DNA of 62,339 bases from RGIG5612 sp045616165 (GCA_045616165.1 JAZLGF010000021.1:1-62339); one strand, 5' to 3'; shown: positions 17,163-26,422, counted from the first letter of the stretch. The notes: a model not told the origin generated them from the letters alone. Numbers and translations are program-made.

Positions 17163-18067
17163 GCGTTGATTTATGCGGGATAGAGCTTGATAACCCAATA
17201 ATTCCTGCTTCAGGTACATTTGGATACGGTTATGAATTTGCAAAGTTTTACGATATTAATTGTTTAGGAACATTTTCATTTAAGGGAACAACAAAAGAAG
17301 AACGTTTTGGAAATCCTACACCTAGAATTGCTGAATGTCCGATGGGAATGATTAATGCAGTAGGGCTTCAAAATCCAGGCGTTGAAAAAGTAATTAAAGA
17401 AGAACTTCCTAAACTAAAAAGTTGTTTTCATAAAAAAGTTATGGCGAATGTAAGTGGGTTTTCTATAGAGGATTATGCCTACACATGTGAAAAACTTGAT
17501 GCTGAAGATCAAATAGGATGGATAGAAGTAAATATTAGTTGTCCTAATGTTCACGGTGGTGGTATGAGTTTTGGGACAAAGCCTGAAAGTGCTTCAGAAG
17601 TTGTAAAGGCGGTAAAAAAGGTTACAACAAAACCAATTATTATAAAATTAACTCCGAACGTAACAGATATAACTTCTATTGCTAAAGCATGTGAAGATTC
17701 TGGCGCAGATGGAATAAGCTTAATAAATACTATGCTTGGAATGCGAATTGACCTAAAAACCAAAAAGCCAGTAATTGCTAATATAATGGGAGGATATTCT
17801 GGTCCTGCGATTTTCCCGATTGCTGTAAGGATGGTTTATCAAGTGGCAAATGCTGTTAAAATTCCAGTTGTTGGATTAGGTGGCATAAGTTCAGCTGAGG
17901 ATGTAATAGAAATGATGTTAGCTGGTGCTAGCGCAGTAGAAATCGGCTCAGCAAATCTTATTAATCCATATGTTTGCAAAGATATAATAGAAGAACTTCC
18001 ATATGTGATGAAAAAATATAATATTGATAACTTAAAAGACATAATAGGAGGAGTAAATAATGGGTAA
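17150..18067 (+). CDS. pyrD: Dihydroorotate dehydrogenase, class 1B catalytic subunit
   Basis: A 305-residue FMN enzyme oxidising dihydroorotate to orotate together with PyrK. The N-terminus NPIIPASGTFGYG, the VNISCPNVHGGG segment carrying the catalytic cysteine near residue 130, and the C-terminal GLGGISSAEDV and AVEIGSANL motifs are typical of class 1B. The adjacent PyrK supports NAD+ as acceptor, which suits an anaerobe. AAAGGAGGA precedes the ATG inside the pyrK 3' end. It overlaps pyrF by 8 nt. Confidence 0.96.
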   Translation: MGKLSVDLCGIELDNPIIPASGTFGYGYEFAKFYDINCLGTFSFKGTTKEERFGNPTPRIAECPMGMINAVGLQNPGVEKVIKEELPKLKSCFHKKVMANVSGFSIEDYAYTCEKLDAEDQIGWIEVNISCPNVHGGGMSFGTKPESASEVVKAVKKVTTKPIIIKLTPNVTDITSIAKACEDSGADGISLINTMLGMRIDLKTKKPVIANIMGGYSGPAIFPIAVRMVYQVANAVKIPVVGLGGISSAEDVIEMMLAGASAVEIGSANLINPYVCKDIIEELPYVMKKYNIDNLKDIIGGVNNG

Positions 18068-18758
18068 AGATGTTATCGTTGCATGTGATTTTGAAAATGC
18101 TGAAAGTACGTATGCATTTCTAGATAAATTTCAAGATAGAAAACCATTTGTAAAAATTGGAATGGAATTGTTTTATGCTGAAGGACCTCAAATCGTTAGA
18201 GAAATTAAAAAAAGAGGACATAAAATCTTTTTAGATTTGAAACTTCATGACATTCCTAATACTGTTGAAAAATCAATGGCTGTTTTATCTAAACTTGATG
18301 TTGATATTTGTAATCTTCATGCAGGTGGAACAATTCCGATGATGGAGGCTGCTATTAGGGGATTGACTAGACAAGATGGTACGCGTCCATTACTTATTGC
18401 TGTTACGCAACTTACCTCTACGGATCAAGAAACTCTTGAAAGAGATTTGCTTATTAAAGAAAACATAGATGATGTAGTTATACATTATGCTAAGAATGCG
18501 TTAAAGGCAGGACTTGATGGTGTGGTTTGTTCTCCTTTAGAAGCAAAAAAAGTACATGAAAATTGTGGAAAAGATTTTTTAACGGTTACACCTGGCGTTA
18601 GATTTAGTGATAGTGAAAAAGGAGATCAAAAACGGGTTATGACGCCGGCGCAGGCAAAAGAAATTGGCTCTGATTATATTGTTGTTGGAAGACCTATTAC
18701 AGCGGCTAAGGATCCGGTAGAAGCTTACGATCGTTGCATAAAAGAATTTATAGATTAA
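18060..18758 (+). CDS. pyrF: Orotidine 5'-phosphate decarboxylase
   Basis: A 232-residue OMP decarboxylase, last step to UMP. The N-terminus VIVACDFENAEST binds substrate, and the catalytic D-x-K-x-x-D motif appears as LDLKLHDIPNT near residue 58-68. The C-terminal VTPGVRFSD and IVVGRPITAAKDP loops bind the phosphate. Size and motifs place it in the PyrF group I family typical of Bacillota. AATAGGAGGAG precedes the start. It overlaps pyrDB by 8 nt and is followed by pyrE after 10 nt. Confidence 0.96.
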   Translation: MGKDVIVACDFENAESTYAFLDKFQDRKPFVKIGMELFYAEGPQIVREIKKRGHKIFLDLKLHDIPNTVEKSMAVLSKLDVDICNLHAGGTIPMMEAAIRGLTRQDGTRPLLIAVTQLTSTDQETLERDLLIKENIDDVVIHYAKNALKAGLDGVVCSPLEAKKVHENCGKDFLTVTPGVRFSDSEKGDQKRVMTPAQAKEIGSDYIVVGRPITAAKDPVEAYDRCIKEFID

Positions 18759-18768
18759 GGAGAAACAA

Positions 18769-19410
18769 ATGGAACTTAATAAAATAATAGCTAAAGATTT
18801 ATTAAAAATTAAAGCAGTATTTTTTAGACCTGAAGAACCTTTTACTTGGGCTAGCGGAATTAAAAGTCCAGTTTATTGTGATAATCGTCTTACTTTAACA
18901 TCAGTTGAAGTTAGAGAAGATGTAGAAAACGGATTAGCAAAACTTATAAAAGAAAATTATCCGAGCGTAGAAGTTCTTATGGGAACATCTACCGCTGGAA
19001 TTGCTCATGCCGCTATTACAGGACATATTCTTTCTTTGCCTATGGGTTATGTTCGCTCAGGCGCAAAAGACCATGGCAGACAAAACCAAATAGAAGGTAA
19101 ACTAGAAAAAGGACAAAAAGTAGTAGTTGTTGAAGATTTAATATCTACTGGAGGAAGTGTCATTGAAGTTGTTAATGTCTTAAGAGAAGCGGGAGCAGAT
19201 GTCTTAGGTATAGTTTCAATTTTTACTTATGGAATGAAAAAAGGATTAGATCGACTAAAAGAAGCTAATGTTAAAAATATATCGCTTACTGATTTTGACT
19301 GCATTGCAAAAGTAGCCGCTGAAGAAGGCTATATAAAGCCAGAAGATATTCAAAAACTAATAGACTTTAGAAATAATCCTTCTGATGAAAGCTGGATAGG
19401 AGCAAAATAA
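18769..19410 (+). CDS. pyrE: Orotate phosphoribosyltransferase
   Basis: A 213-residue OPRTase that joins orotate to PRPP, giving OMP. The PRPP-binding motif appears as VVVVEDLISTGGS near residue 120-132, and a substrate loop YVRSGAKDHGRQNQIEG near 92-108 matches the flexible catalytic loop. TTTTWASGIKSPVY-like text near the N-terminus (FTWASGIKSPVYCDNR) is also typical. AAGGAGAAA precedes the ATG. The stop codon overlaps the pyrB start by one base (TAATG). Confidence 0.96.
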   Translation: MELNKIIAKDLLKIKAVFFRPEEPFTWASGIKSPVYCDNRLTLTSVEVREDVENGLAKLIKENYPSVEVLMGTSTAGIAHAAITGHILSLPMGYVRSGAKDHGRQNQIEGKLEKGQKVVVVEDLISTGGSVIEVVNVLREAGADVLGIVSIFTYGMKKGLDRLKEANVKNISLTDFDCIAKVAAEEGYIKPEDIQKLIDFRNNPSDESWIGAK

Positions 19411-20474
19411 TGAAAAATCTTATTGATGTAATAGATTTATCTGTTAAGGAATTGGATGATTTAATTTATACAGCAGAAGATATAATTAAACATCCGAAAA
19501 AATATAGTAATAAATGCAAAGGAAAACAATTAGCCACAATGTTTTTTGAACCATCTACTAGAACGAGGCTTAGTTTTGAATCAGCTATGCTTTCTTTAGG
19601 AGGTGGCGTTATAAGTGTTACAGATTCTTTTTCATCATCAGTTTCAAAAGGGGAATCAGTTGCAGACACAGTAAAAGTTGCTGATTGCTTTGTCGACATT
19701 ATAGCAATGCGTCATCCAAAAGAGGGTGCAGCATTACTTGCTAGTGAGAGTGTAAAAGTTCCGGTTATTAATGCAGGTGATGGGGGTCATTGTCATCCTA
19801 CACAAACTCTTGCTGATTTACTTACAATTCATCAAGAAAAAGGTAGATTTTGTAATCTTACTATTGGTATGTGTGGTGACTTAAAATATGGTAGAACCGT
19901 TCATTCACTTATTAATGCACTTTCTAGATATGAAAATGTAAAATTTATTTTAATTTCTCCAGAAGAATTAAAATTGCCGGATTATGTTAAAAATGAAGTA
20001 ATAAAAGCAAAAAATCTTGAATATGTCGAAACGACTTCACTAGAAGAAGTGTTGCCTACACTTGATATTCTTTATATGACACGTATTCAAAGAGAGCGTT
20101 TTGAATCTCAAGACGAATATGAGCGCCTAAAAAATAGCTTTGAATTGAACGCGCAAAAGATGAAACTTGCCAGAAAAGATTGTATAATTTTGCATCCTCT
20201 TCCTAGGGTAAATGAAATAAATACTGATGTAGATGATGATCCTCGTGCATGCTATTTTAAGCAAGTAAAGAACGGTAAATATATGAGAATGGCATTAATT
20301 TTGGCACTTTTATACGGAAATAAGGGCGAAAAGAAAATAGATTACATAACAGATAAAAAATGTAATAATCCGCGTTGTATTACATCAGTAGAACGAGGTA
20401 TTAAGCATAAATTCATCAAAAATGAAATTGATGGAACGTATAGATGTGCATATTGTGAAGCGAAAATAAATTGA
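19410..20474 (+). CDS. pyrB: Aspartate carbamoyltransferase fused to a PyrI-type zinc domain
   Basis: A 354-residue protein. Residues ~1-300 are the ATCase catalytic chain with the carbamoyl-phosphate motif FFEPSTRTRLSFESA near 46-60, GDGGHCHPTQTL near 125, the aspartate-binding TRIQRERF segment and LHPLPRVNEI. The last ~50 residues contain C-N-N-P-R-C and C-A-Y-C, the zinc ligands pattern of the regulatory chain PyrI. The nucleotide-binding allosteric domain of PyrI is missing, so only the interface zinc module has been fused. Last gene of the operon; the pyrR promoter follows directly. Confidence 0.95.
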   Translation: MKNLIDVIDLSVKELDDLIYTAEDIIKHPKKYSNKCKGKQLATMFFEPSTRTRLSFESAMLSLGGGVISVTDSFSSSVSKGESVADTVKVADCFVDIIAMRHPKEGAALLASESVKVPVINAGDGGHCHPTQTLADLLTIHQEKGRFCNLTIGMCGDLKYGRTVHSLINALSRYENVKFILISPEELKLPDYVKNEVIKAKNLEYVETTSLEEVLPTLDILYMTRIQRERFESQDEYERLKNSFELNAQKMKLARKDCIILHPLPRVNEINTDVDDDPRACYFKQVKNGKYMRMALILALLYGNKGEKKIDYITDKKCNNPRCITSVERGIKHKFIKNEIDGTYRCAYCEAKIN

Positions 20475-20492
20475 TTTTCCACATTTTATCGG

Positions 20493-20521
20493 TTGAATTG
20501 TCGATATAAAAATGGTAAAAT
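20493..20521 (+). promoter_or_regulatory. Promoter of pyrR-uraA
   Basis: TTGAAT at 20493-20498, 17-nt spacer, TAAAAT at 20516-20521. It starts 19 nt after the pyrB stop and has the same -10 and spacing as the pyrC promoter. Confidence 0.8.
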
Positions 20522-20527
20522 AAACTC

Positions 20528-20620
20528 AATCGAAAAACCTTTAAATTCGGTACAGAGATGCCGGCAAGGGACGCTTTTTTTGTGGAGTTTTTTAGCCGTG
20601 CATCAAGCGCGGCTTTATTT
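20528..20620 (+). promoter_or_regulatory. PyrR-dependent attenuator upstream of pyrR
   Basis: The PyrR-binding hairpin has arms CGGTA (20548-20552) and TGCCG (20559-20563) around a CAGAGA loop, close to the classical CAGAGA core. GATGCCGGC (20557-20565) can pair with GCCGTGCATC (20596-20604 region) as antiterminator with one bulge. The terminator has arms AGCCGTGC (20594-20601) and GCGCGGCT (20607-20614) followed by TTATTT. The leader shares the CTTTAAA - hairpin - CGGCAAG frame with the pyrC leader at 11911-11938, which supports a common ligand-responsive design. Confidence 0.88.
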
Positions 20621-20658
20621 ATGCCAAGCTTAAAGAAACATAAGCAAAGGAAGAGACA

Positions 20659-21192
20659 ATGGGTTTTAAGGCAACACTTTTAACTGAAAACGATGTTCAA
20701 AGAGCTCTTAAGAGAATCGCACATGAGATTATTGAAAAAAATAATGGTGCGGAGAATATCTGTCTCGTTGGAATTAAAAGAAGAGGCGTTCCTATTGCTC
20801 AAATGCTTGCAAATAATATTGAATCTTTTGAAGGAACAAAGGTTCCAGTCGGAAGTTTAGATATTACTTTCTATAGAGATGATCTTAGTAAGATTAGTAT
20901 GGACCCAGTCCTTAGTGAATCTACAATCCCATTCGATATTAAGAATAAGAAAGTTATCTTAGTTGATGATGTGCTTTATACGGGTAGAACTGCGAGGGCT
21001 GCGCTTGACGCTTTAATGGCAATTGGTCGTCCTGGCATGGTTCAGCTTGCAGTTTTGATAGATAGAGGACATAGAGAACTTCCTATAAGAGGAGATTATG
21101 TAGGAAAAAATGTACCGACAAGCTTAAATGAAAGAGTTTATGTAAAAGTAGTTGAGTTTGATGATGTTTGTTCAGTCGATTTGTACGAATAG
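20659..21192 (+). CDS. pyrR: PyrR, pyrimidine operon attenuation protein and uracil phosphoribosyltransferase
   Basis: A 177-residue PyrR. It binds the two leader RNAs seen at 11919 and 20548 when loaded with UMP/UTP, and also has the fold of a uracil phosphoribosyltransferase. The PRPP loop VILVDDVLYTGRTARAALDAL lies around residue 97-117; the GIKRRGVPIAQ and DITFYRDDL segments and RGHRELPIRGDYVGKNVPTS are characteristic. AAAGGAAGAG precedes the ATG. It is cotranscribed with uraA and autoregulated through its own leader. Confidence 0.97.
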   Translation: MGFKATLLTENDVQRALKRIAHEIIEKNNGAENICLVGIKRRGVPIAQMLANNIESFEGTKVPVGSLDITFYRDDLSKISMDPVLSESTIPFDIKNKKVILVDDVLYTGRTARAALDALMAIGRPGMVQLAVLIDRGHRELPIRGDYVGKNVPTSLNERVYVKVVEFDDVCSVDLYE

Positions 21193-21240
21193 TACTTCGA
21201 AATAAATAACTAAATGTAAAATTTTAAGGAGGATGAAAGA

Positions 21241-22605
21241 ATGAATTTAGTTTATGACGTAAGCGATAGACCTTCGTTTGGAAAGGTGTTAGTCTTCGCT
21301 ATTCAACAGTTACTTGCTATTTTAGCAGCAACAATCGCCGTTCCATCAATCGTAGGAAACGGCATGAGCCAATCAGCAGCCCTTTTTGGAGCAGGCGTTG
21401 GAACAATTATTTACTTACTTTTTACAAAATTTAAGAGCCCTGTTTTCTTAGGTTCATCATTTGCATTCCTGGGATCAATGTTTGCAGCATTTGCTGGAGC
21501 TGTTTCAGTAGAAGCTGGACATGTAGGACTTATCATTGGTGCCATCTTTGCAGGTCTTGTTTATGTAATCATTGCTATCGTAGTAAAATTTGCAGGAGTT
21601 AGATGGATTAACTACCTTATGCCTGCAGTAGTTATCGGACCTACAGTAGCAATTATCGGACTTAGCCTTGCTGGAAACGCAATTAGCGACTCTTTAGCAG
21701 GTGCATTTGATGCAGATGCAGGTGCTTTCATTATGACACCACATGTTTGGATTTGCTTAATTTGCGCACTCGTAACTTTCTTCGTAGTAATTATATGCTC
21801 AGTATTCGGCAAAAAGATGATGAAACTTATACCATTTATCATCGGTATTGCAGCTGGTTATATAGTTGCAACAATCTTTACATTGATTGGAAATGCAACA
21901 GGAAATGTTGACCTTCAAATAATTGACTTCTCAGCATTCCAAGCAATGCAATGGGTTCCAGATTTTACATTCCTTAATATTTCTTCTGGAATTCCTCAAA
22001 TTACTGGAACATATATCGCAACTTTAGCAGTTGCTTATGTGCCTGTAGCTTTCGTAGTATTCGCAGAGCATATCGCAGACCACAAGAACTTATCTTCAAT
22101 CATTGGTAAAGAACTTCTTGAGGAGCCAGGTCTTCACAGAACACTTCTTGGTGATGGTGTTGGATCAATGGCAGGTGCATTCTTTGGTGGATGCCCTAAC
22201 ACAACATACGGCGAGAGCGTAGGTTGCGTAGCTATCACAAAGAATGCTTCAGTAGTAACAATTCTTACAACAGCAATAATCGCAATTGTTATCTCATTCT
22301 GCGGACCATTCGTAACATTCCTTTCAACAATACCTAGTTGTGTAATGGGCGGCGTTTGTATAACACTTTACGGCTTCATCGCTGTATCTGGTCTTAAGAT
22401 GCTTCAGCCAGTAGACCTTAACGATAATGGAAACTTATTCACAGCATCAGCAATCCTTATCGCTGGTATCGGCGGAATGACACTTCAAATTGGTGCTGTT
22501 ACATTAACTGAAATCGCATGTGCACTTATCCTTGGTATCGTCGTAAACCTTGTAGTTAATATCAAAAGAGGAAACAAAGGGCCAACGGCAAAAGGCAACA
22601 TGTAA
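21241..22605 (+). CDS. uraA: Uracil permease, NCS2 family
   Basis: A 454-residue transporter with about 12-14 hydrophobic segments. The N-terminus YDVSDRPSF and FAIQQLLAILAATIAVP, the AEHIADHKNLSSI segment (with the conserved E-H) near residue 275, and GGCPNTTYGESVG near 318 are the NCS2 signatures of uracil:proton symporters. Placement behind pyrR and its attenuator links uracil uptake to the pyrimidine pool. AAGGAGGA precedes the ATG. A terminator follows at 22645. Confidence 0.95.
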   Translation: MNLVYDVSDRPSFGKVLVFAIQQLLAILAATIAVPSIVGNGMSQSAALFGAGVGTIIYLLFTKFKSPVFLGSSFAFLGSMFAAFAGAVSVEAGHVGLIIGAIFAGLVYVIIAIVVKFAGVRWINYLMPAVVIGPTVAIIGLSLAGNAISDSLAGAFDADAGAFIMTPHVWICLICALVTFFVVIICSVFGKKMMKLIPFIIGIAAGYIVATIFTLIGNATGNVDLQIIDFSAFQAMQWVPDFTFLNISSGIPQITGTYIATLAVAYVPVAFVVFAEHIADHKNLSSIIGKELLEEPGLHRTLLGDGVGSMAGAFFGGCPNTTYGESVGCVAITKNASVVTILTTAIIAIVISFCGPFVTFLSTIPSCVMGGVCITLYGFIAVSGLKMLQPVDLNDNGNLFTASAILIAGIGGMTLQIGAVTLTEIACALILGIVVNLVVNIKRGNKGPTAKGNM

Positions 22606-22644
22606 CAAGGAAAATCTTTAGAATCCTTAAATAAACATATATAG

Positions 22645-22673
22645 AAAAGGTGTCTGTTTAGGCACCTTTTTTT
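22645..22673 (+). terminator. Terminator after uraA
   Basis: Arms 22645-22654 and 22661-22670 (AAAAGGTG and CACCTTTT core, with a T-G and a C-G pair inside) around a 6-nt loop, followed by a T run to 22673. Confidence 0.85.
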
Positions 22674-22703
22674 ATGCAAAAAAAATGCATAAAATTCATG
22701 AAA

Positions 22704-22714
22704 TATGATATAAT
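22704..22714 (+). promoter_or_regulatory. argR promoter, leaderless type, with ARG-box-like palindrome
   Basis: An extended -10 (TGATATAAT, hexamer at 22709-22714) lies 7 nt before the argR ATG at 22722. Upstream, ATGCATAAAATTCATG at 22685-22700 is an imperfect palindrome resembling an ARG box, positioned over the -35 region, which would fit autoregulation. The ARG-box reading is tentative. Confidence 0.6.
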
Positions 22715-22721
22715 AGCGCTC

Positions 22722-23165
22722 ATGAAAACAAATAGACATGAAAAAATAATTGAATTAATCACTGAACATGAAATATCTACTCAGGAAGAGCTTGTTAAGC
22801 TTTTAAATAATGAGGGATATAACGTTACTCAGGCAACAGTTTCAAGAGATATTAAAGCGCTTCATCTAGAGAAAGTTCCGACAAAAAAGGGAAGTAAATA
22901 TTTTTATCCAGAATCAAAAGTTGTTGACAAGGAAAAATATTTAAGAATTCTCTCTGATGGATATGCTAATATTTTGCAGGCAGGCAACATGATTGTTGTT
23001 AAGACCGTTTCAGGTATGGCTATGGCGGTTGCAGCGGCTTTAGATAATTTGAAATTTCATGAAATTGTTGGAAGTATTGCTGGTGACGACACTATTATGT
23101 GTGCGACTAAGAGCGATGCTGATGCTGCGTGTGTAATAGGAAAAATAAAAAGCCTTATTAAGTAA
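22722..23165 (+). CDS. argR: Arginine repressor ArgR
   Basis: A 147-residue ArgR/AhrC-type regulator. The N-terminal winged helix has TQEELVKLLNNEGYNVTQATVSRDIKALHL-type text (the S-R-D-I recognition helix near residue 45), and the C-terminal arginine-binding and hexamerisation domain ends with GTIAGDDTIM-like text (SIAGDDTIMCATKS). The ATG at 22722 (MKTNRHEKI) is chosen because a strong -10 box lies 7 nt upstream; an ATG at 22674 would precede that box. No Shine-Dalgarno is present. argR next to recN is a conserved order in Bacillota; the recN ATG overlaps the argR stop by one base. Confidence 0.95.
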   Translation: MKTNRHEKIIELITEHEISTQEELVKLLNNEGYNVTQATVSRDIKALHLEKVPTKKGSKYFYPESKVVDKEKYLRILSDGYANILQAGNMIVVKTVSGMAMAVAAALDNLKFHEIVGSIAGDDTIMCATKSDADAACVIGKIKSLIK

Positions 23166-24841
23166 TGTTAAAGAATGTTCATATTAAAAATCTGGCATTA
23201 ATTGCTGAAACAGAAATTGATTTTGAAAATGGGCTCAATATTTTAACGGGTGAAACCGGAGCCGGAAAATCAATCATTATCGGTTCTGTTAATATTGGTT
23301 TGGGTGAAAAAGCGAACAAGGGTATGATTAGAAATGGTCAAAAGGAAGCACTTGTTGAGCTTAGTTTTGTTACAAAGAATCCAGAAGTTTTTAAGCTACT
23401 TGATAAACTAGGAATTGAAAAAGACGAAAACAATGTAACGATTAAAAGAAAAATCACTTCAGATTCAAGCATTACAAAAATTAATGGTGAAACGGTTACT
23501 TTAGCTAACTTAAAAGAAGTAACGAGTTTACTTGTGGATGTACATGGCCAGCATGATCATCAAAGCTTATTAGACTCAAAAAATCATATAAATATTGTTG
23601 ATGATTTTGGCGGAACAAAGTTATTAAAGGCAAAAAATGAATTAAAAGAAAAATATGATGAATATAAAGCCTTAAAGAAAGAACTTGAAGCTTTTAATAT
23701 GGATGAAGATGAATTAAAAAAAGAAAAAGAACTTTTAATTCATGAACTTAATGAAATCGAAGAAGCAGCTCTTAAAGAAAATGAAGATGAAGAGCTTGAA
23801 ATAGAATTTAAGAAGCTATCTAATGCTGAAAAAATTCATGATAATACAAATAAAGCTAACTTAAATATTAATGATGAAAATGATGGAGCAATTAATAAAA
23901 TAAATATCGCCCTTAAAGAAATAAGTGAGGCTGTTAAATTTGATGATAGCCTAGAGGAATTAAGAAAACAGATTTTAGATTTAGATTCTGTTATAAAAGA
24001 TGTTGGACATGATCTTAATCATTACATAAATAATAATTCTTTTAGTGCAGAGCGTTTTGCACAAGTTAGGGATAGATTAAACTTAATTAATCACTTAAAA
24101 GACAGATACGGCAAAAATATTAGTGATATAGCTTTGTATTCTGATAATATTAAAGAAAAGCTAGAAACGTTCGAAAATTATTCTCAAAAAAGAGAAGAAT
24201 TAATAGATAAACAAAAAGCTTTAGCATTATTAGTAAATGAAAAGGCAAAAAAACTTTCTAATGAAAGAAAGAGAAGTGCTTCTAAGTTAGAACCAATGAT
24301 TATAGAAAATTTAGAAGACTTAAATTTTCTTAATTGTGAGTTTAAAATAAATTTTGAAAAAGCAGCAAAGATTAGTGCATCAGGTTTTGATAAAGTTGAG
24401 TTTTTAATTTCAACTAACCCCGGAGAGCCATTAAAACCTTTATCGAAAGTTGCCTCTGGCGGAGAGCTTTCAAGAATTATGCTTGCTATTAAATCTTCTG
24501 TTGCAAAAGCAGATGATATTGAAACACTTATTTTTGATGAAATTGATACTGGAATTAGTGGAAATACAGCTTACAAAGTTGCTGAAAAACTAAAAGCGCT
24601 TAGTAATACACATCAAATTATATGTATTACCCATCTTCCACAAATTGCATCAATGGCACAGTATCACTTTGAAATACAAAAATCAGTTAAGAACGGAAAT
24701 ACTATTTCTGGAATTAAACTTTTATCTGAAGAAGAAAGCAATATTGCAATTGCTAAACTTCTAGGCAGTGATAAAGTAACGAGTGCTGCACTCGAAAATG
24801 CAGTTGAATTAAAAAAGAACGCAAAAAAAAATATCAAGTAA
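23165..24841 (+). CDS. recN: DNA repair protein RecN
   Basis: A 558-residue SMC-like ATPase for double-strand break repair. The N-terminal Walker A reads GETGAGKSI near residue 30-38, the middle (~160-360) is a coiled coil with a KERYG-type apex (LKDRYGKN), and the C-terminal ATPase half has the SGGELSR signature near 427 and LIFDEIDTGISG Walker B. ITHLPQIA completes the set. Full length. It starts TAATG on the argR stop, and the lipid kinase gene follows after 12 nt. Confidence 0.96.
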   Translation: MLKNVHIKNLALIAETEIDFENGLNILTGETGAGKSIIIGSVNIGLGEKANKGMIRNGQKEALVELSFVTKNPEVFKLLDKLGIEKDENNVTIKRKITSDSSITKINGETVTLANLKEVTSLLVDVHGQHDHQSLLDSKNHINIVDDFGGTKLLKAKNELKEKYDEYKALKKELEAFNMDEDELKKEKELLIHELNEIEEAALKENEDEELEIEFKKLSNAEKIHDNTNKANLNINDENDGAINKINIALKEISEAVKFDDSLEELRKQILDLDSVIKDVGHDLNHYINNNSFSAERFAQVRDRLNLINHLKDRYGKNISDIALYSDNIKEKLETFENYSQKREELIDKQKALALLVNEKAKKLSNERKRSASKLEPMIIENLEDLNFLNCEFKINFEKAAKISASGFDKVEFLISTNPGEPLKPLSKVASGGELSRIMLAIKSSVAKADDIETLIFDEIDTGISGNTAYKVAEKLKALSNTHQIICITHLPQIASMAQYHFEIQKSVKNGNTISGIKLLSEEESNIAIAKLLGSDKVTSAALENAVELKKNAKKNIK

Positions 24842-24853
24842 AGGAATAATCAT

Positions 24854-25711
24854 ATGGGCAAGAATTACGTTTTATTTAATCCACTTTCATCTAACGGTAA
24901 CGGTTCAAAAGTTGTAAATAATATTAAAAAATATGTCAAAGACGAATTAGAATTTGTCAATATGACTGAAATAAAAAATTACAGTGAATATTTTGAAAAC
25001 TTAGAACCAGAAGATAAACTTTATATCTGTGGAGGAGACGGAACACTAAATTATATTATTAATGCATGTGATGATAAGTTTCCGGAAAATGATATTTATT
25101 TCTTCGGTATTGGAACTGGAAATGATTTTCTTTTAGATTTAGGATATAAAACACCTTGTGCTCCAATTAAGATTAATGAATATCTTAAAGATTTACCTAC
25201 TGTCGAAATTAATGGAAAAACTTATTATTTCTTAAATTGTGTAGCATTTGGAATAGATGGATGGGTTTGTGGAATTGCTGAAATAGAAAAGAAGAAAAAT
25301 CCACGAGTAAAATCAAACTATACGTTAATTGCGCTTAAAGGTCTTTTAGGACAATTTTCACCATATAACGCTAAAGTAACAATTGATAATAAAGAGCCTA
25401 TACATTTACATAGAGTTTGGATGTCGCCATCGATGAACGGAAAATATTTTGGTGGTGGTATGAAAGTTACTCCTATGCAAGATAGATTAAATAAAGATCG
25501 CACATTAACTTATATGGCTTGTCATAATTCAAATAGATTTCAAATAACGACAGGATTTATCCAGATTTTTAATGGTAGTCATGTTAATAATCCTACAGCT
25601 AAGTTTTTAACTGGTCATGAGATTACGGTAGAGTTTGATAGACCATGTATATTAAACATTGATGGTGAACCAATTTTTGATGTAGTAAAATATACTGCAC
25701 GTAAGAATTAA
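24854..25711 (+). CDS. Diacylglycerol/lipid kinase family protein (YegS-like)
   Basis: A 285-residue DAGK catalytic-domain protein. The N-terminus VLFNPLSSNGNG is the nucleotide-binding loop, and the signature GGDGTLNYIINA lies near residue 57-68, followed by GTGNDF. A FNCVAFGIDG-type segment and a C-terminal NIDGEP turn are also family traits. It likely phosphorylates diacylglycerol or a related lipid at the membrane face. The next gene is a PlsC-like acyltransferase, so the pair fits a phosphatidate module. AAGGAATAA precedes the start. Confidence 0.88.
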   Translation: MGKNYVLFNPLSSNGNGSKVVNNIKKYVKDELEFVNMTEIKNYSEYFENLEPEDKLYICGGDGTLNYIINACDDKFPENDIYFFGIGTGNDFLLDLGYKTPCAPIKINEYLKDLPTVEINGKTYYFLNCVAFGIDGWVCGIAEIEKKKNPRVKSNYTLIALKGLLGQFSPYNAKVTIDNKEPIHLHRVWMSPSMNGKYFGGGMKVTPMQDRLNKDRTLTYMACHNSNRFQITTGFIQIFNGSHVNNPTAKFLTGHEITVEFDRPCILNIDGEPIFDVVKYTARKN

Positions 25712-25732
25712 TTTATGGAGTTTTAATTTAGT

Positions 25733-26422
25733 ATGTTTATTCTTTCTATAATTTCTAGTTTTTTTATAAGCAAAAAGAAAAAATATACAGAAGATAGTAA
25801 GTATTTTAGATTCTTGCTTTATGCATGTACTAAGATAGTTCTTTTTGTTGCTAGAATTAAATATAAGGTTACAGGACTAGAAAAAATCCCAACAGAGTCT
25901 AGATTTTTACTTGTCGAAAATCATAGAGCAAACTTTGACCCTATAATTACATGGGATATTATTAATAAACTTAATAATCCAAAAGCAAATTTAACTTATA
26001 TTTCAAAACCGGAAAACTTTAAGTACCCAGTTTTTGGTAAAATTCTTCATAGATGTTGTTTTCTTCCAATAGATAGAGAAAATCCTAGAAGTTCTATGAG
26101 AACTTTAATGGAAGCGGCTGATTATATTAAAGAAGATAAGTTTTCTGTGTGTGTTTATCCAGAAGGAACTAGAAATAAAACTGATAGACCTTTATTGGAG
26201 TTTCATAATGGATTATTTAAAATTGCTCAAATGGCAAAGGTGCCTATTGTTATTGCAACTGTTAAAAACTCAGAACAACTTATGAAAAACTTCCCATTTA
26301 AGAAAACGCTCATGAGCTTTGATGTTTTAGATGTACTTCCTGCTGATAAAGTTATTGAATTAAAAACAAACGAAATTGGAGAATATGTAAAAGAAGTAAT
26401 GCAAAAAAATCTAGAAAGTTAG
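25733..26422 (+). CDS. plsC: 1-acyl-sn-glycerol-3-phosphate acyltransferase (PlsC family)
   Basis: A 229-residue acyltransferase. A hydrophobic N-terminus (FILSIISSFFI and LLYACTKIVLFVARI) anchors it. The catalytic N-H-x4-D motif appears as ENHRANFDP near residue 62, and the substrate motif YPEGTRN near 143. It converts lysophosphatidate to phosphatidate and complements PlsY found earlier in the window. GGAG lies before the ATG. Its 3' end overlaps the convergent rqcH gene by 4 nt. Confidence 0.9.
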   Translation: MFILSIISSFFISKKKKYTEDSKYFRFLLYACTKIVLFVARIKYKVTGLEKIPTESRFLLVENHRANFDPIITWDIINKLNNPKANLTYISKPENFKYPVFGKILHRCCFLPIDRENPRSSMRTLMEAADYIKEDKFSVCVYPEGTRNKTDRPLLEFHNGLFKIAQMAKVPIVIATVKNSEQLMKNFPFKKTLMSFDVLDVLPADKVIELKTNEIGEYVKEVMQKNLES

